Assembly: GCA_026874595.1 (NCBI GenBank)
Contig: CM049308.1
Coordinates: forward strand, 94,233,624-94,297,623
Reading direction: 5' to 3'
From: Sipunculus nudus
Taxonomy: Eukaryota > Annelida > Sipuncula > Golfingiida > Sipunculidae
DNA: 64,000 nt
The notes beneath the pieces are model-generated. The model was not told the origin of the DNA. It saw only the letters and a list, made by a program, of their open reading frames with translations, and did not search any database. Positions 12,681-24,379 of this stretch are shown piece by piece; position 1 is the first letter of the stretch; every line of letters begins with the position of its first letter. Made by a program: the position numbers and the translations under genes.

Positions 12681-13428
12681 AATATCATCAGACCAGGCAA
12701 CTGAACTTTCAAATAATATCACACCAGGCAAATGAAGCTTCAAATAACATCACACCAGGCAAATGAACTTTCAAATAACATCACACCAGGCAACTGAAGC
12801 TTCAAATAACATCACACCAAACAACTGAAGCTCCAAATAACATCACACCAGGCAACTGAAGCTTCAAATAACATCACACCAGGTAACTGAAGCTGCAAAT
12901 AACATCACACCAGGCAACTGAACTTTCAAATAACATCACACCAGGCAACTGAACTTTCAAATAACATCACACCAGGCAACTGAACTTTCAAATAACATCA
13001 CACCAGGCAACTGAACTTTCAAATAACATCACACCAGGCAACTGAACTTTCAAATAACATCACACCAGGCAACTGAACTTTCAAATAACATCACACCAGG
13101 CAACTGAACTTTCAAATAACATCACACCAGGCAACTGAACTTTCAAATAACATCACACCAGGCAAATGAACTTTCAAATAACATCACACCAGGCAAATGA
13201 ACTTTCAAATAACATCACACCAGGCAACTGAACTTTCAAATAACATCACAACAGGCAACTGAAGCTGCAAATAACATCACACCAGACAACTGAAGCTGCA
13301 AATAACATCACACCAGGCAACTGAAGCTTCAAATAACATCACACCAGGTAACTGAAGCTGCAAATAACATCACACCAGGCAACTGAAGCTTCAAATAACA
13401 TTATACACTATAGGCAACTGAAGCTTCC
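12681..13428 (+). repeat. 31-bp minisatellite, about 24 copies
   Basis: Head-to-tail units of consensus AACATCACACCAGGCAACTG + AACTTTCAAAT (31 bp). Three unit types are visible by their 3' part: AACTTTCAAAT, AAGCTTCAAAT and AAGCTGCAAAT. The central block (about 12900-13245) is nearly pure AACTTT type while both flanks are mixed AAGCT types, the usual picture of a central expansion. There are no spacers, so it is not a CRISPR array. Confidence 0.97.
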
Positions 13429-13516
13429 ATTCATGCATCTATACAGACGACTTAAATAATGACAGAAACAATGTATTCTGATATTGATGGATTTTTATTT
13501 AAAATAGATTATACAG

Positions 13517-13518
<2 letters not shown>

Positions 13519-13557
<39 letters not shown>

Positions 13558-13568
13558 TAATAATAATA
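13519..13568. repeat. (TAA)n microsatellite
   Basis: About 50 bp of AAT triplets with one TATAA break. Confidence 0.95.
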
Positions 13569-13947
13569 CTATTTGGAGACTATTTTCCATACCTGATATA
13601 TTGATAACCAATACTTATTACATTTGGCAATACAATAGATGCAATTGAACGTACCACAAATTGTATATTTCCATATATATACATGCATATATATATATTC
13701 CCAAAGTTTGCATCATAATAAATCGTGATATATACCTTATCATATGCATTCTTAATTTCTTCAAATATATGGGTAATAATATTTTCATTTATCCTGTTAC
13801 ATTTTTGTGTAGCATTCATGTATATAATGCTTTGACATGCTTCCAAAAAAGCTATCATTATCTTAGGAGCAGTTTGCCAAATATTTATTTTAAATTATTG
13901 CAAATCTATTAAAGCTGAAACTCAGTTGTTTAATCCGAGATGGCTTG

Positions 13948-13951
<4 letters not shown>

Positions 13952-13997
<46 letters not shown>

Positions 13998-14016
13998 GAT
14001 AGATAGATAGATAGAT
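13952..14016. repeat. (TA)n followed by (GATA)n
   Basis: About 40 bp of TA followed by five GATA units. Read on the minus strand the TATC run is the simple-sequence tail of the SINE-like element next to it. Confidence 0.95.
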
Positions 14017-14127
14017 GGAAATGGTATACAGAAAAGTCTGTTCACTGCCGGGGGGGGGGGGAATAGAACCCACGGTCCCCCGAATTCCGGTCGACTGCCT
14101 TAACCACTTGGCTACGCCAGATCTCCA
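13996..14127 (-). mobile_element. tRNA-headed SINE copy with (TATC)n tail
   Basis: On the minus strand 14126-14060 resembles a class II tRNA (Ser-like). It has an A-box region TAGCCAAGTGG followed by TTAAGGC, and a B-box-like GGGTTCTATTCCC (consensus GGTTCRANTCC). A short body and a TATC tail follow. A run of G/C replaces the acceptor 3' side, so it does not fold into a working tRNA. tRNA-derived SINEs with simple-sequence tails are frequent in molluscs. The family name is not known to me. Confidence 0.65.
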
Positions 14128-14198
14128 ACCAATCTGTGTATTTGCAAGCTTCTATAGGAACCAGCGAAGTGATGTCACGGTATTCATATATATGTGTG

Positions 14199-14199
<1 letters not shown>

Positions 14200-14257
<58 letters not shown>
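14200..14257. repeat. (TA)n microsatellite
   Basis: About 55 bp of TA dinucleotides with one AATA phase change. Confidence 0.97.
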
Positions 14258-14258
<1 letters not shown>

Positions 14259-16049
14259 TCTTTCTCGTTTATTTTTCTTCCTGTTCCAGAGTTATGTCAC
14301 GTTCAACACTATGTTTATATTTAATTCGGAAACACTTTCTTGCTGTTTCAGTTTGCAGTTTCGATTTCTCTTGCTCAGCAGACAGTTAATTTTATTGGTT
14401 AAAATACCGTTTTCCAAAACTCTAATCAGTGCTTACTATAGATCTCAACAACATTTATATATAGTGACATCTTCTTAAATTTCCGTTATTGTTCGTTAAA
14501 TGTATCTTTAAAATGCAGTCTGGTTTTTCTGTATACATATAACTTTCCTCTATATGATCTCAAATACTTCTTTCTTTCATCTTCAGGTGAATGTTTTGTT
14601 CTGACTTCCCTTTTATGAATTCCTGATATGATGGTTGCTTAAAAAGGTATGATGTGTACATTCATCCGAAGCCACCAAAGTGTGCAAAATCTCATTTTCA
14701 GAAAGGTATGTTTATAGAGACTACACATGTGTGCACGTTTACAATATTTATAACAGTGACTGAGTTCATCTGACGAATTGCATGAATATTTACCTTTCAA
14801 ATATACCATATGACTCTTTCAGTTCAACTTCTTTAGGTTTGTGTTCACTTCCTTTTTTCCAAAGAATGTAATTTGACATAATCCGATGTTTTAGCTCACA
14901 TGCATCATCTTCAGTCGTGCGTGCTACGCCATAGAAAAGGTTCTTTGTCCGTCCTCCTTTCTTCCATTAGCCATTTAGCGGGCACAAATCGTAACCGTTG
15001 GACCTAGAATGTTCCTTCTTATATATATGATCCAGACAAGTCTTGCAGAAATATCCTTACAAACCCAAAATAAGACCAGAGTGATCTATATTCTGCGAGC
15101 TACCCATGCAGCGAAAACATGTTTTTAATTACCAGGGGGTCAAGTTTGAATTAATTAAATAAAAAAATAGGAATATTGGAATTTCAAGATTAAATATCGG
15201 GTATAAATAGGAATTCCATTGGTAAAATTGGAAAAAAATAGGAATATTTTTGTATACCAGATGGCCTGAGCGAACCCCCCACGCGCATTCTAGTTCCCAA
15301 AATAACATATTATTGTTTAACAACACTTTTAGTGGGGGCAATTTTTTCTTCTGAGAATATTTTTTTTTTTCAATTGTGACAAAAATAAGCACAATTTCCT
15401 CCCAGTTGAAAGATTTGGTCATTATATGTGTATATGTATACATCTGAAAGTCTTCACGCAAATATACATTTCTGATGTACCAACGGTGAACATAGCATGC
15501 AACATCCATTAATATGCTGCATGACTTTCTTTTGTTTCAAGATATATTGCAACATGGTGTGATATGGAAAGGCTTAGGGGATGTGTCCCCTGCATACTCT
15601 TGTGGGGGGAGGGAGGGGGGTAAATATATATATATGCAATAACAATTAAGAAACATTAATTTGAAATTATAAAGAATATCAACTGCACATATCACTACAT
15701 TATCATGATGCTAATAAGGACTGACACCATCTTTATTTTTCTGAACTTCTGAGTAGCTGATTTCTTATTGTTTATTTTGATTTCCCATTTTGTGTTAAAC
15801 GAACCTAATCATTTGTGTAAAGTCACTGAACTTATTTTAATGTATCTTTCAGAAATAACGAATAATTAAAATAAATCTATTGTAAGTTTGTAAGGAAGCG
15901 AGGTGTATATAAACTTCTTACCTAAACACTCCCTTTTGCACGTTCACTAGATACAGCGAGCATAATAAGTGCTATTTGTGGAGTTTAGGAAGAAATATCA
16001 TATGCATGATAATTGCTTGTGTATAAAAGCCTTTGATTAAAAATATATT
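14258..16049. other. AT-rich noncoding DNA with repeat fragments
   Basis: A second, diverged copy of the dispersed GTCCGTC repeat lies at about 14893-15010. At 15120-15300 the sequence is rich in AAAATAGGAATA phrases like those just right of 21025 (on the other strand); the 126-codon minus-strand frame over it is low-complexity and I do not accept it as a gene. A G-rich run is at 15604-15620. Confidence 0.5.
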
Positions 16050-16815
16050 CCCGTTTAATTTCAAGACTTGCCACGGACCTTTCTGGATATTTTTTAGAAG
16101 GTTCCAGGTCCGGCAGTATATAGTTATGTGCAGTGCCTGACTGTCTGGGTGCTCATAATCATCTTTTTTGTCAGTCACTTGCAGAATACAGGTCACTTTG
16201 ACCTAGTTGCAGGTTTCTGAGGAAATTTGCCCAGAACATCCTTGAATTTTGTGTCAGAATATTCTAGGCCTAAAAATTTGTGCCCTGTTTGACTGTCTGG
16301 GAGCTCAAAATAATGTTTTTGGCCAGCAGCTGGCAGGATATAGGTCAAATGGCCTAATTTTATGTTTCCAAGGAGATTTGCGAAATACTTCCCTGGATAT
16401 TATGTTAGAGGATTCTAGGGCTAGCTGACAGATTCAATTTGTACCCTGTCTGACTCTTATGGTGCTCAAAATCATTTTTTGTCGCTCACAGAATATAGTT
16501 CGTCATGACCTAGTTCCAGGTTTCTAAGAAAATTTGCCCAGAACCTCCCCGGATGTTGCGTTAGAAGATTCTAGGCTTAATTGATACCCTTAGAGCCTAT
16601 CTGACTTTCAGGTGTTCAAATCATGTTTTTCCCGCATAGCTCTCCGAATATAGGTCCTGGTGACCTAAATTTTTGTTGCTTAGGACATTTACCTATAGGC
16701 CCTCCTTGAATGTGACATTGAATGAAGATTCGTTCTGGGCCACATGGATACTATATTGTGCCCTGTCTGTTTCTCTGGGTGCTAAAAATCATGTTATCAG
16801 CCCTAGGTTCGCTAA
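16050..16815 (+). repeat. degenerate tandem array III, ~150-165-bp unit
   Basis: Five diverged units, marked by CTGACTGTCTGGGTGCTCA-like phrases at about 16135, 16287, 16447, 16598 and 16765. Between them the order is always: AATCATxTTTTT, CAGAATATAGGTC, TGACCTAGTT, TTTCTAAGGAAATTTGCCC, CCTGGATATTxxGTTAGA, GATTCTAGG. The architecture resembles arrays I and II but the GGTGGCGCCACC core is absent. Confidence 0.8.
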
Positions 16816-17371
16816 AGCCATCTTGTATACAAAAATAATACAGCATGCTGTAGTGCGGATTCTAGAGCTGAAGATGAATATAATATGATGATTAATTCCC
16901 TGTACTGTCACTCCATCAATCCTCCCACAATGTAAATGAAACTGCATAAAACACAGAGAAAAATACAAATTTATATGATGTAGTCTGTTACAATGTAAAT
17001 TGCATGGTCATGATTGTTACTATAGAGGATATTGCAATGAAAAAAGTTTCGTTCAAATTAATTAACAAGCATTTTTGTCCTTGCATTATCAATCAAGCTA
17101 ATACCTCTCATATATTTAATATATATTAAACAATGAACTGCACCAAATGGTACATTTTTTCATGCTGAAGAGTTTTTGGTTTTCTCCAGGAGTATATCAG
17201 AACGAAGAACCACAACAACGAAGCAAAGCACTGACACCACCGTGGTGAATTAAAAAAAATATTATTGATCACACAGAATGAATTCAGTTAAGTATGAAAG
17301 ATTAGCCATACGTATTCAGCACGGAAAACCTTACTTTTCTGTAATGGTGCCAATTATGATTTTACTCGAAT
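16816..17371. other. AT-rich noncoding DNA
   Basis: Nothing recognised. Confidence 0.5.
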
Positions 17372-18252
17372 TCATGACTTATTTTTTTAAGAATGACATT
17401 TGAGAGTCCTTGTAGCTTTAGCTATGCTATAATGTCATATACCTCGCTCTGTGTGATAATGTTATATACCTCATTTTGTGCATGCTATTATGTTATATAC
17501 CTCACTCTGTGCTATAATATTATATTCCTCACTCTGTACTTCATACAGACCACGCTCAAATTGGAACTGCATGTGTACTGGACTTTCATAACTATTAGTC
17601 ATGTTTGTGAAGAAATCTTTGAATTCATCCTTTGCAGAATCTTTTGGAATATATGTCTGACCTATATATATATATCTATATGATCAACCAGTTGAAATCG
17701 TGTACATATACTTCAGTTTGACATACAGATTAATGTGCAATATTTCAGTTGGGTTAATTGTCAAATGCACATGCAGTATCTGACTGCTTTGCTAAAAAAC
17801 TTGACCTGATTACTGTTTTCACAATCATATTTGCGTATGTATGAATACAAAAAAATCAGGTGGCGCTACTTATCTATAGTCTACAGACAGCCTAATTTAA
17901 GTTCAACAACCACAGCTAATTACTACCCATTATTGCTCATTAATTATTTTAAAATTCTATGACCTATTCTGGTTCGCCTGTTTCTGTTCGAATTTTCAAT
18001 TACGACCTTAAATATAGTTCTAACATATATACTCATCTTAATGTTATAGCACAGATTGAGGTATATAACATTATAGCACAGACTGAGGTTTATATCATAA
18101 TAGCATGCATAGAGTGAGGTATACATTATAGCACAGAGTGAGGTTTATATAACATTATAGCACAGAGTGAGGTATATGACATTATAGCATATAGCTAAAG
18201 CTACAAGGACTCTAAAAATCTCATGCATTCTTTAAAAAATCCTGAATAAGTT
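17372..18252. mobile_element. inverted-repeat (MITE-like) element with tandem-repeat arms
   Basis: The left arm (about 17378-17545) and the right arm (about 18045-18250) are reverse complements. Both read, from outside in, TTTTTTAA-GAATG, GAGTCCTTGTAGCTTTAGC, then 3-5 tandem copies of a ~27-bp unit GCTATAATGTTATATACCTC + ACTCTGT. About 500 bp of unrelated AT-rich DNA lies between. No transposase and no clear target duplication are visible. A foldback or MITE-type element is the simplest reading. Confidence 0.7.
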
Positions 18253-18825
18253 TCGCTAATTTCAAGGTATATTCCTTGCATTATAGAGGTATAAGGATAC
18301 TGACGCCTTAGTATATGGATTTACTCAAAACGGACTGAATATAGTGAAATTTCACATTTTGTAATCGCATTTTTAATAAACTGTCAGTTTGAAGCCACAC
18401 AGTCAATTTAAAAATTCGATTTTAACGATTAAAATATAGGTGGCGCCGTCAGTCTTATATAAATTTAACAACAAACACGTCCAAGCACATATCACTTTCA
18501 AATCAAATTGAATGCTGACAGTGTATGTTTAAATGAAGTACATTATTCATTTTTTTGTTCTGAAGCCTTCAGTACTACGAAGAGAGTCTGACTTTTGGTA
18601 ATTCAGGACGCCAACACTGTAAATAAATTAGACATGTCTGGGGTATTTACATGAAACACAGGGGTATTTATATAATACACCAGTGTCTTCTAAGAAGACA
18701 TGGGTGTATATGGATGATGCAAGTAAACACGCGTGTCTATCATAAAGACACCGGCGTCTATCAGTAGACACTAGACGCGTATTTAATTGACATGTCTTAA
18801 GTACGTTTATAATAACAAGGAGTTT

Positions 18826-18855
18826 ACAGTCCTGTAAACTCCTTGATAATAATAA
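18826..18855. repeat. perfect 14-bp palindrome with 2-bp loop
   Basis: CAAGGAGTTTACAG, TC, then CTGTAAACTCCTTG: 14 of 14 paired. It lies inside the left end of the CACTG-ended element and could extrude as a cruciform. Confidence 0.95.
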
Positions 18856-19398
18856 ACCCCCAAGCCAAGTACACATCTGTAAGTGTTTCTTGTGGATTGG
18901 GCCATTTTATAAGAAGTTTTGTTGGTAGAAAAATTAATAGCTACATACTAAGGTAAAACCAACTATAAAAGCTGCCTCTACAGGTCTACTGAAATAAAAT
19001 TCTTTTTCATCTGAAACTTTTAAAAATATCCCCAGCATTTTATTTGCTTGCACTATTTGTTTAGCTACCCATGCATTATAAATGGTCTTACATCATCATT
19101 TGACAGTGATCACTTATTAAAACTCGGGCAGCAAATATAAAACTGAATTCAATACACCGACGTCTTCTTGAGTCTGCTGAGAAGACACCGAGATAAACAC
19201 TGGGGTTTTTGCCACTGCTCGTGGGTCAGCTGAGGTCATACCACCAGATGTTGTCCAGCCAGTCACAGAGCTGCGTGGAACACAGGGCTGCGTGACATTT
19301 GACCTAAATTCCACAGCCGACAGTAGCTTCTGGACACAGTCACTGCTGTTGCTTATTTTGAATACATTTTCCTCCTACTGATTAAGATCGACGCCAAA

Positions 19399-19940
19399 AT
19401 GGTAAGCACCGATAATTTACTGGTTTTTCTAGTGTTCAGAGAGAGTATCATTATGTTTGTAACCTTGTTTATTAACATTTAGCCACTGTATAATGCGGAC
19501 CTGTGATCTGTCCACGCTGCAAAGTTCAGCCATGATGGCCAGTCGAGTGTTGTTCCATATTTAAGAGGGCTGAAAATTAAGTCAGTTTCATGTAAATGCA
19601 TAGTTTACTTTATGATTTCAGTCGAAATAGATTAAAATAGATCGAAGGGCTAACATGTTGATTGAGATTAATTTTGTGTATGTGTCAGGCCAAAAAACAA
19701 CATTTTACATTTGATAATATTATAATATGTACTGTAGGTAATGTATATGTAAATGTTTCTTTCAGTCAGGCAATTACTGAGGTTGACCTGAGGCGACACC
19801 TTATGCTGCAAGCCGGGGAAGCTCCACGGCTAACGGTCTTCCTCGATGACAAAGGCGACATATTGGAGGCAACCATTACAACCAATTGGACTCAAATATT
19901 CAATATGTGTAACATTGTTTCTAGTAGCACAGGCTACTAA
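19399..19940 (+). CDS. candidate two-exon coding start (ATG-only first coding exon)
   Basis: A GC-richer stretch (19140-19400) ends in CGCCAAAATG directly followed by GTAAGC, a consensus splice donor; the ATG is 19399-19401. At 19750-19769 a pyrimidine-rich acceptor TTTCTTTCAGTCAG ends, and the phase-0 frame after it (19770-19937, stop 19938-19940) reads on from the ATG. It starts AITEVDLRRHLML and continues through LTVFLDDKGDILEA, 56 codons in all. Use of the earlier AG (19765) would hit a stop at once. The residue mix looks like real protein, but I do not recognise the family. The last ten or so codons may be read-through past a lost donor. It may be a host gene start, or a gene fragment captured by the surrounding element. 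Confidence 0.35.
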
Positions 19941-21025
19941 ATGCTCTATACTATATCTGTGATCTAGATTATCCCAAAATCTACTCTCAGATCTTGGGGC
20001 AATCCAGCCCTTTGTTTTGAACAAATATCCTTGATTTTTCAAAACATTATTAAAAAAAGGATTAAATTCAAGTTCAGACTTGATGGAATGATATTGAAAT
20101 GCAGCTATAAATACACATTTATTTCAACATTCAGGCATGAGAAATTCTAGAAATGTAAAAATTAAGAGCTATTGGCAAATTTCTGAAATTTAAGGATATT
20201 CGTTTTTAGAAATTTTCATTAAATTTTAATTTTTCATTCTCTGTTTTCTCTTTTGCACATGAAACTGGCTGAACCAATATACCTTTTTTCTCTTGGCCAT
20301 CTCCCATGCCAGAATTTTGCATTTTCAATATCTTTCCACCAAACCTGAAGGTTACATTTAAGTATATCTTGTTTTTCATGTCTTGAGCTAAAGTGGATAT
20401 CAGAATATATTTTTTATCAATCAGTTCTAATGGCAACATTGCAGTAGTAGTGATTGAATATTTAGAATACCTTGCTTTACATGTATTATATGCTACAGTG
20501 GATTTCAGAATACCTTTTTTGTTGCCAATGTACTCATAGCAACATTTATTTGTAAATGTATATTAATTTTTGGAATCACAATAAATTTGTAAATGTGACG
20601 TATTATGTTGTATTTATTCATAGGTGTCTCCACATAATGATGACCATAAATCTTCCACCCGATGATGACTGCAAAAGTTTGTTATACTAACATTCCCGTG
20701 CTCGGTGAATTTCCTTGGGACATCTCACATATGCAGAAGTCAACATTGGGTGTACACTACACAAGTCTAACCCGTACATGTACTCAAAGCAGTTTTGAAA
20801 ACCCTAGACATGTCTTCAAGGCACCGTTAAATACCCTAGACATGTCACTAAGCCAATACCCCGGTGTCTTAAACAACCCCCTGGTAAAACCTTTAGAGAA
20901 GACACTGGTGTCTTCCCAGAAGACACCAGACGTGTCTTCCCTTAAGACACTAGACGTGTCTTCTAAGTGTTACATTATAGGGGTATTTAAATAAGACATG
21001 TCTAAGCCCTTTTTTATTTACAGTG

Positions 21026-22499
21026 ATGTTCCTATTTTTCCCTATTTTTAGAGTAATTCCTATTTTTTCTATTTTAAGGGATATTTCCCATTTTTTTCTT
21101 GTTTTTTGGAGAGCATGATGGTTTTATCACATTTGATTACTCTATTTTGTCCAGGCAAAGCATACATCTTCTATACCACCAAGAATACCTTTCCATCATT
21201 ATAAACCTATAACTTTAGTGTTGTGTGTTGTAAACTTTTTCAAACTTCCAATGTACAAAACTGGTAGTATCTAAGGAGGCCAAGTTACCCATGGCTTGTT
21301 AAACACGGAATTGTTAAAATGGACGTGCTTTGTCTTGATTCTAAACCTTAAAGTAAACTGATCAGTAGGTGGCGCCCAACATGTCTACTGCATAAGGTTT
21401 CCTTCTGCTCCCCAGCACTTCTGTTTGCTGGTGTAACAAAAAAGTTGTAATCTACATGGGTGCCATTTTTATCATTTGTCAACCTTTTAAAACTATGGTT
21501 GTAAAAGCACAAAGTTTAATATTACATGAATAATTTTCCATGCAAGGCATTTCAACTAATATTATAAGCCAGACAATTTATTGTTCAAAATAATATGCAT
21601 AACTTAAAAACACGGTTATATATAAAAAGAATATAAATACATGCATGCACATGTGTGCTGAATCTGGCCTTTAACGACTTTATATACGCAAAAATGCGAT
21701 ACATTATGACAGCGTATGATCTGATAAAATTGATTATATTAAATCTATAGTTATATATATATCGTTGTGTCTGGGGAAGAGACGGGATGGGAACGAGACA
21801 GACAGACAGACAGGTAATTTAACAGACAGAGGACATGAACAGCCACAAGAAATCAGTGCTATGGCCACCAGAAGACTGAATGTTCAGACAAAAGTAAGAG
21901 GAACACTTCAATAAGGGTCAGAATTTCTGTTTTACAGCGGAAACGCTTCCTGTCGCCACAGTCCCGTGACCAAACCGGTACAGCGTCACAATGGAATGTC
22001 CGGCGACCCCGTCACAGCAAACCACATGAAGAGCCCGGGCCACAGTCACAGAGACCATAAAATCAGGCTAAATTACGAATAAAACATCATGGCCACATCA
22101 GGACACAGTCTTAGAGTAGTTACCCATGTTAAAGTGACGCTCGATGATCTTTGTATAGTTGTAGAGGTTATGACAATTAACTCACTTTTCTTTCTCCTTA
22201 ATGTTTCCGGATATAACATACGTTATGGCGCATGATTTATGTAACATACATTCATTAAGTTGAAGATCTACATAAACAGTTGATTATATGTAGCTATTCA
22301 TATAAGTATTTCAGTATTTTTAACAAAATATTATATGAATTATTATGTCGCAGATTAGTACATATGTTGGGACCCAAAATAATTTAAAACAACAAAAGAG
22401 GCGAGTTGGTAGATTACATACCATAGCATATAACGAGCAATGTATATTATATATATTATATCTACTTAATTATATACGAAGCAGAACACACAAAAAGTT
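21026..22499. other. AT-rich noncoding DNA
   Basis: No gene recognised. Short (GACA)n at 21798-21815. The stretch 21880-22080 is GC-richer (alternating GTCCCGTGACC and CGGCGACCCCGTC phrases) without a usable frame. Confidence 0.5.
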
Positions 22500-22640
22500 C
22501 GTCTGCTTAACAGCCGCTGTCTGGCTAAGCCGCCATGTTGCCATGGCGACTGGCGCGCGCGATAACTGCGGGCGCCACATGCGTCATGCTGCCGCCTAGC
22601 GACTGAGGATCGGCGCCGATGTATTAATGCGCTGTCCCAC
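22500..22640. promoter_or_regulatory. CpG-rich segment with X-box and YY1-like sites
   Basis: A short GC-rich island holds GCCGCCATGTTG (YY1-like) overlapping GTTGCCATGGCGAC at 22537-22550. The latter matches the RFX X-box pattern (GTTRCC-ATGG-YRAC) in nearly all positions. GGCGCGCGCG and GGGCGCCAC follow. The 84-codon frame over it ends inside the island and has no domain. It is a candidate promoter or enhancer. Confidence 0.4.
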
Positions 22641-23120
22641 ACCTAATTAGAATGTATTGTACCAGTCACGTAGCGGCTCCTAACAGCATATCAACGGCTT
22701 TATCATTCACATCATATGCATGGAGCCTGTGCATCAGTGTCTTCTTATGTTGTGCATAAAAAGCAGTGACACTCTCATATATAAAAAGAAAACGGCAGAA
22801 CTGTCATGTTCCGAGCAAAGAAAACTGACTGCATGTTTGGAAACGTCTGTACACACGACAATGTTTGGGGGCCTGACAGGTCAATGAATGTACATATCTA
22901 CTGATATCATACAGGCTATACCATAATCATCTTCATCCTCTCTCCCTCTCTCATACACACATACAAACGTTTTGTATGTAACTTTATAAGAAACAATTGT
23001 AAACTACATTAACTTCAAAACTACAGCACACGCGTAAGTTTCACGTCATTCATATATGGTGGAACATTTTCCTAGAATTGAACGCGTATACATACACGTA
23101 TGCGCACTCTGAAAAAAATT

Positions 23121-23124
<4 letters not shown>

Positions 23125-23165
<41 letters not shown>
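23125..23165. repeat. (TA)n microsatellite
   Basis: About 40 bp of uninterrupted TA. Confidence 0.97.
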
Positions 23166-23167
<2 letters not shown>

Positions 23168-24338
23168 TACGTTATTATCGCAGTGTTTTGGTTCAACGAT
23201 GAATAAAAAATGTATACTGCGTGCATGTATTCGCAGGATATTCAAACACCACGAGATTCTACAAGGATTTACGTGATTTTACAAAAACGTCCAATTATTC
23301 ATGAAAGAACAATCACTTCACTGAAACGAATAAACCAAAAAATGCATATCTAATTACATATATAACATATAAATATTAATTAAACGAAAATATCGTGTCG
23401 TTTGATTATACTACTTGTCTAAGCCAAATATTAATAGCCGCTTATATGTTATATTTCTGTATTATTCCTTATATATGTGCATGGTCATTGCGAGAGTCAA
23501 GATAAAATAATGATGGAAGAAAGTTTTATAATACAAAAACATGCACACTTTAATATTCAAATTAATCCATGATGAAAAATCAACGCCTAAGAAAATGGGA
23601 GACATGTAACATGCAAAGATCCAAGGCCAATAGGGACGCAGAATACACGGATAAAATATCGGATCATAATATCCACAGATTAACAGATAAGGGTCATATA
23701 TCTTAGCCGAGATGATGTGGTGATATAATATACTTTATAGTATTGTCTATCCATGCACAGATAAAAATTAACGCAGGAACAAAATATTCACAGATAAATT
23801 ATGCACGGTCATATCCATAGACAAGTTCTATACATGCATGCAGGGATCATGCAGATGGAATAATTGAGGCACATTTAAAAAATACCATGCACCGACTAAA
23901 TGTTCATGGCAAAATATCATATAAAGGAGATAAAAAATGTTCGAAGGGAAAAACAATCAAAATGATAAAGGGGGAAAACGCCACATGCATGAGGAGCACG
24001 ATGTGCACGTGCCTGTACGAACACATACACTTACATATATATACATATATATATACAGGACTTACTTACACAGAGCAACAATGTTATATACATCGAACAC
24101 ATAAATGGAGTCCGTGCACAGTAAAAATGCGTCAATATTAAAATATGGTTTATGCATTATATATATATATATACACATTTATTATATAGATATAAATATA
24201 CCCAATATTTGCATATAAATACAATATATATCTATATAAATATATGTAATTTTGGTAATATACTGTTCCGTGGAGAAGTGTAAGAATTGCTCCGTATATC
24301 TTCAAGCAGATACAAATCTCGATTATTATAGACTACCC

Positions 24339-24344
<6 letters not shown>

Positions 24345-24377
<33 letters not shown>
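24345..24377. repeat. (TA)n microsatellite
   Basis: About 33 bp of uninterrupted TA. Confidence 0.95.

Positions 24378-24379
<2 letters not shown>

Larger units (their letters stand above)
18615..21025. mobile_element. 2.4-kb element with CACTGTAAATAAA terminal inverted repeats and subterminal repeats
   Basis: Starts CACTGTAAATAAA (18615-18627) and ends with its reverse complement (21013-21025). Just inside each end are AGACATGTCT, an AATACCCC-type phrase and several copies of words such as AGACACTAGACGTGTCTT and ACACCAGTGTCTTC in both orientations (18630-18800 and 20800-21000). CACTG termini plus subterminal repeats are typical of the EnSpm/CACTA group, but I see no transposase and no unambiguous 2-3-bp target duplication, so the superfamily is tentative. 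It encloses the exon-like segment at 19399-19940. Confidence 0.65.

Noticed and set aside
12681-13428. CRISPR-like array of 31-bp repeats
   Set aside because: Units are contiguous with no spacers, and the context is eukaryotic; it is a minisatellite.
14060-14126. tRNA-Ser gene on the minus strand
   Set aside because: A- and B-box-like parts are present, but a homopolymer run replaces the 3' acceptor side and a TATC-tailed body follows, so it is a SINE head.
15129-15509. 126-codon minus-strand frame
   Set aside because: Low-complexity Phe/Tyr/Ile-rich sequence from A/T runs; partly shared with another repeat-like stretch near 21030-21100.
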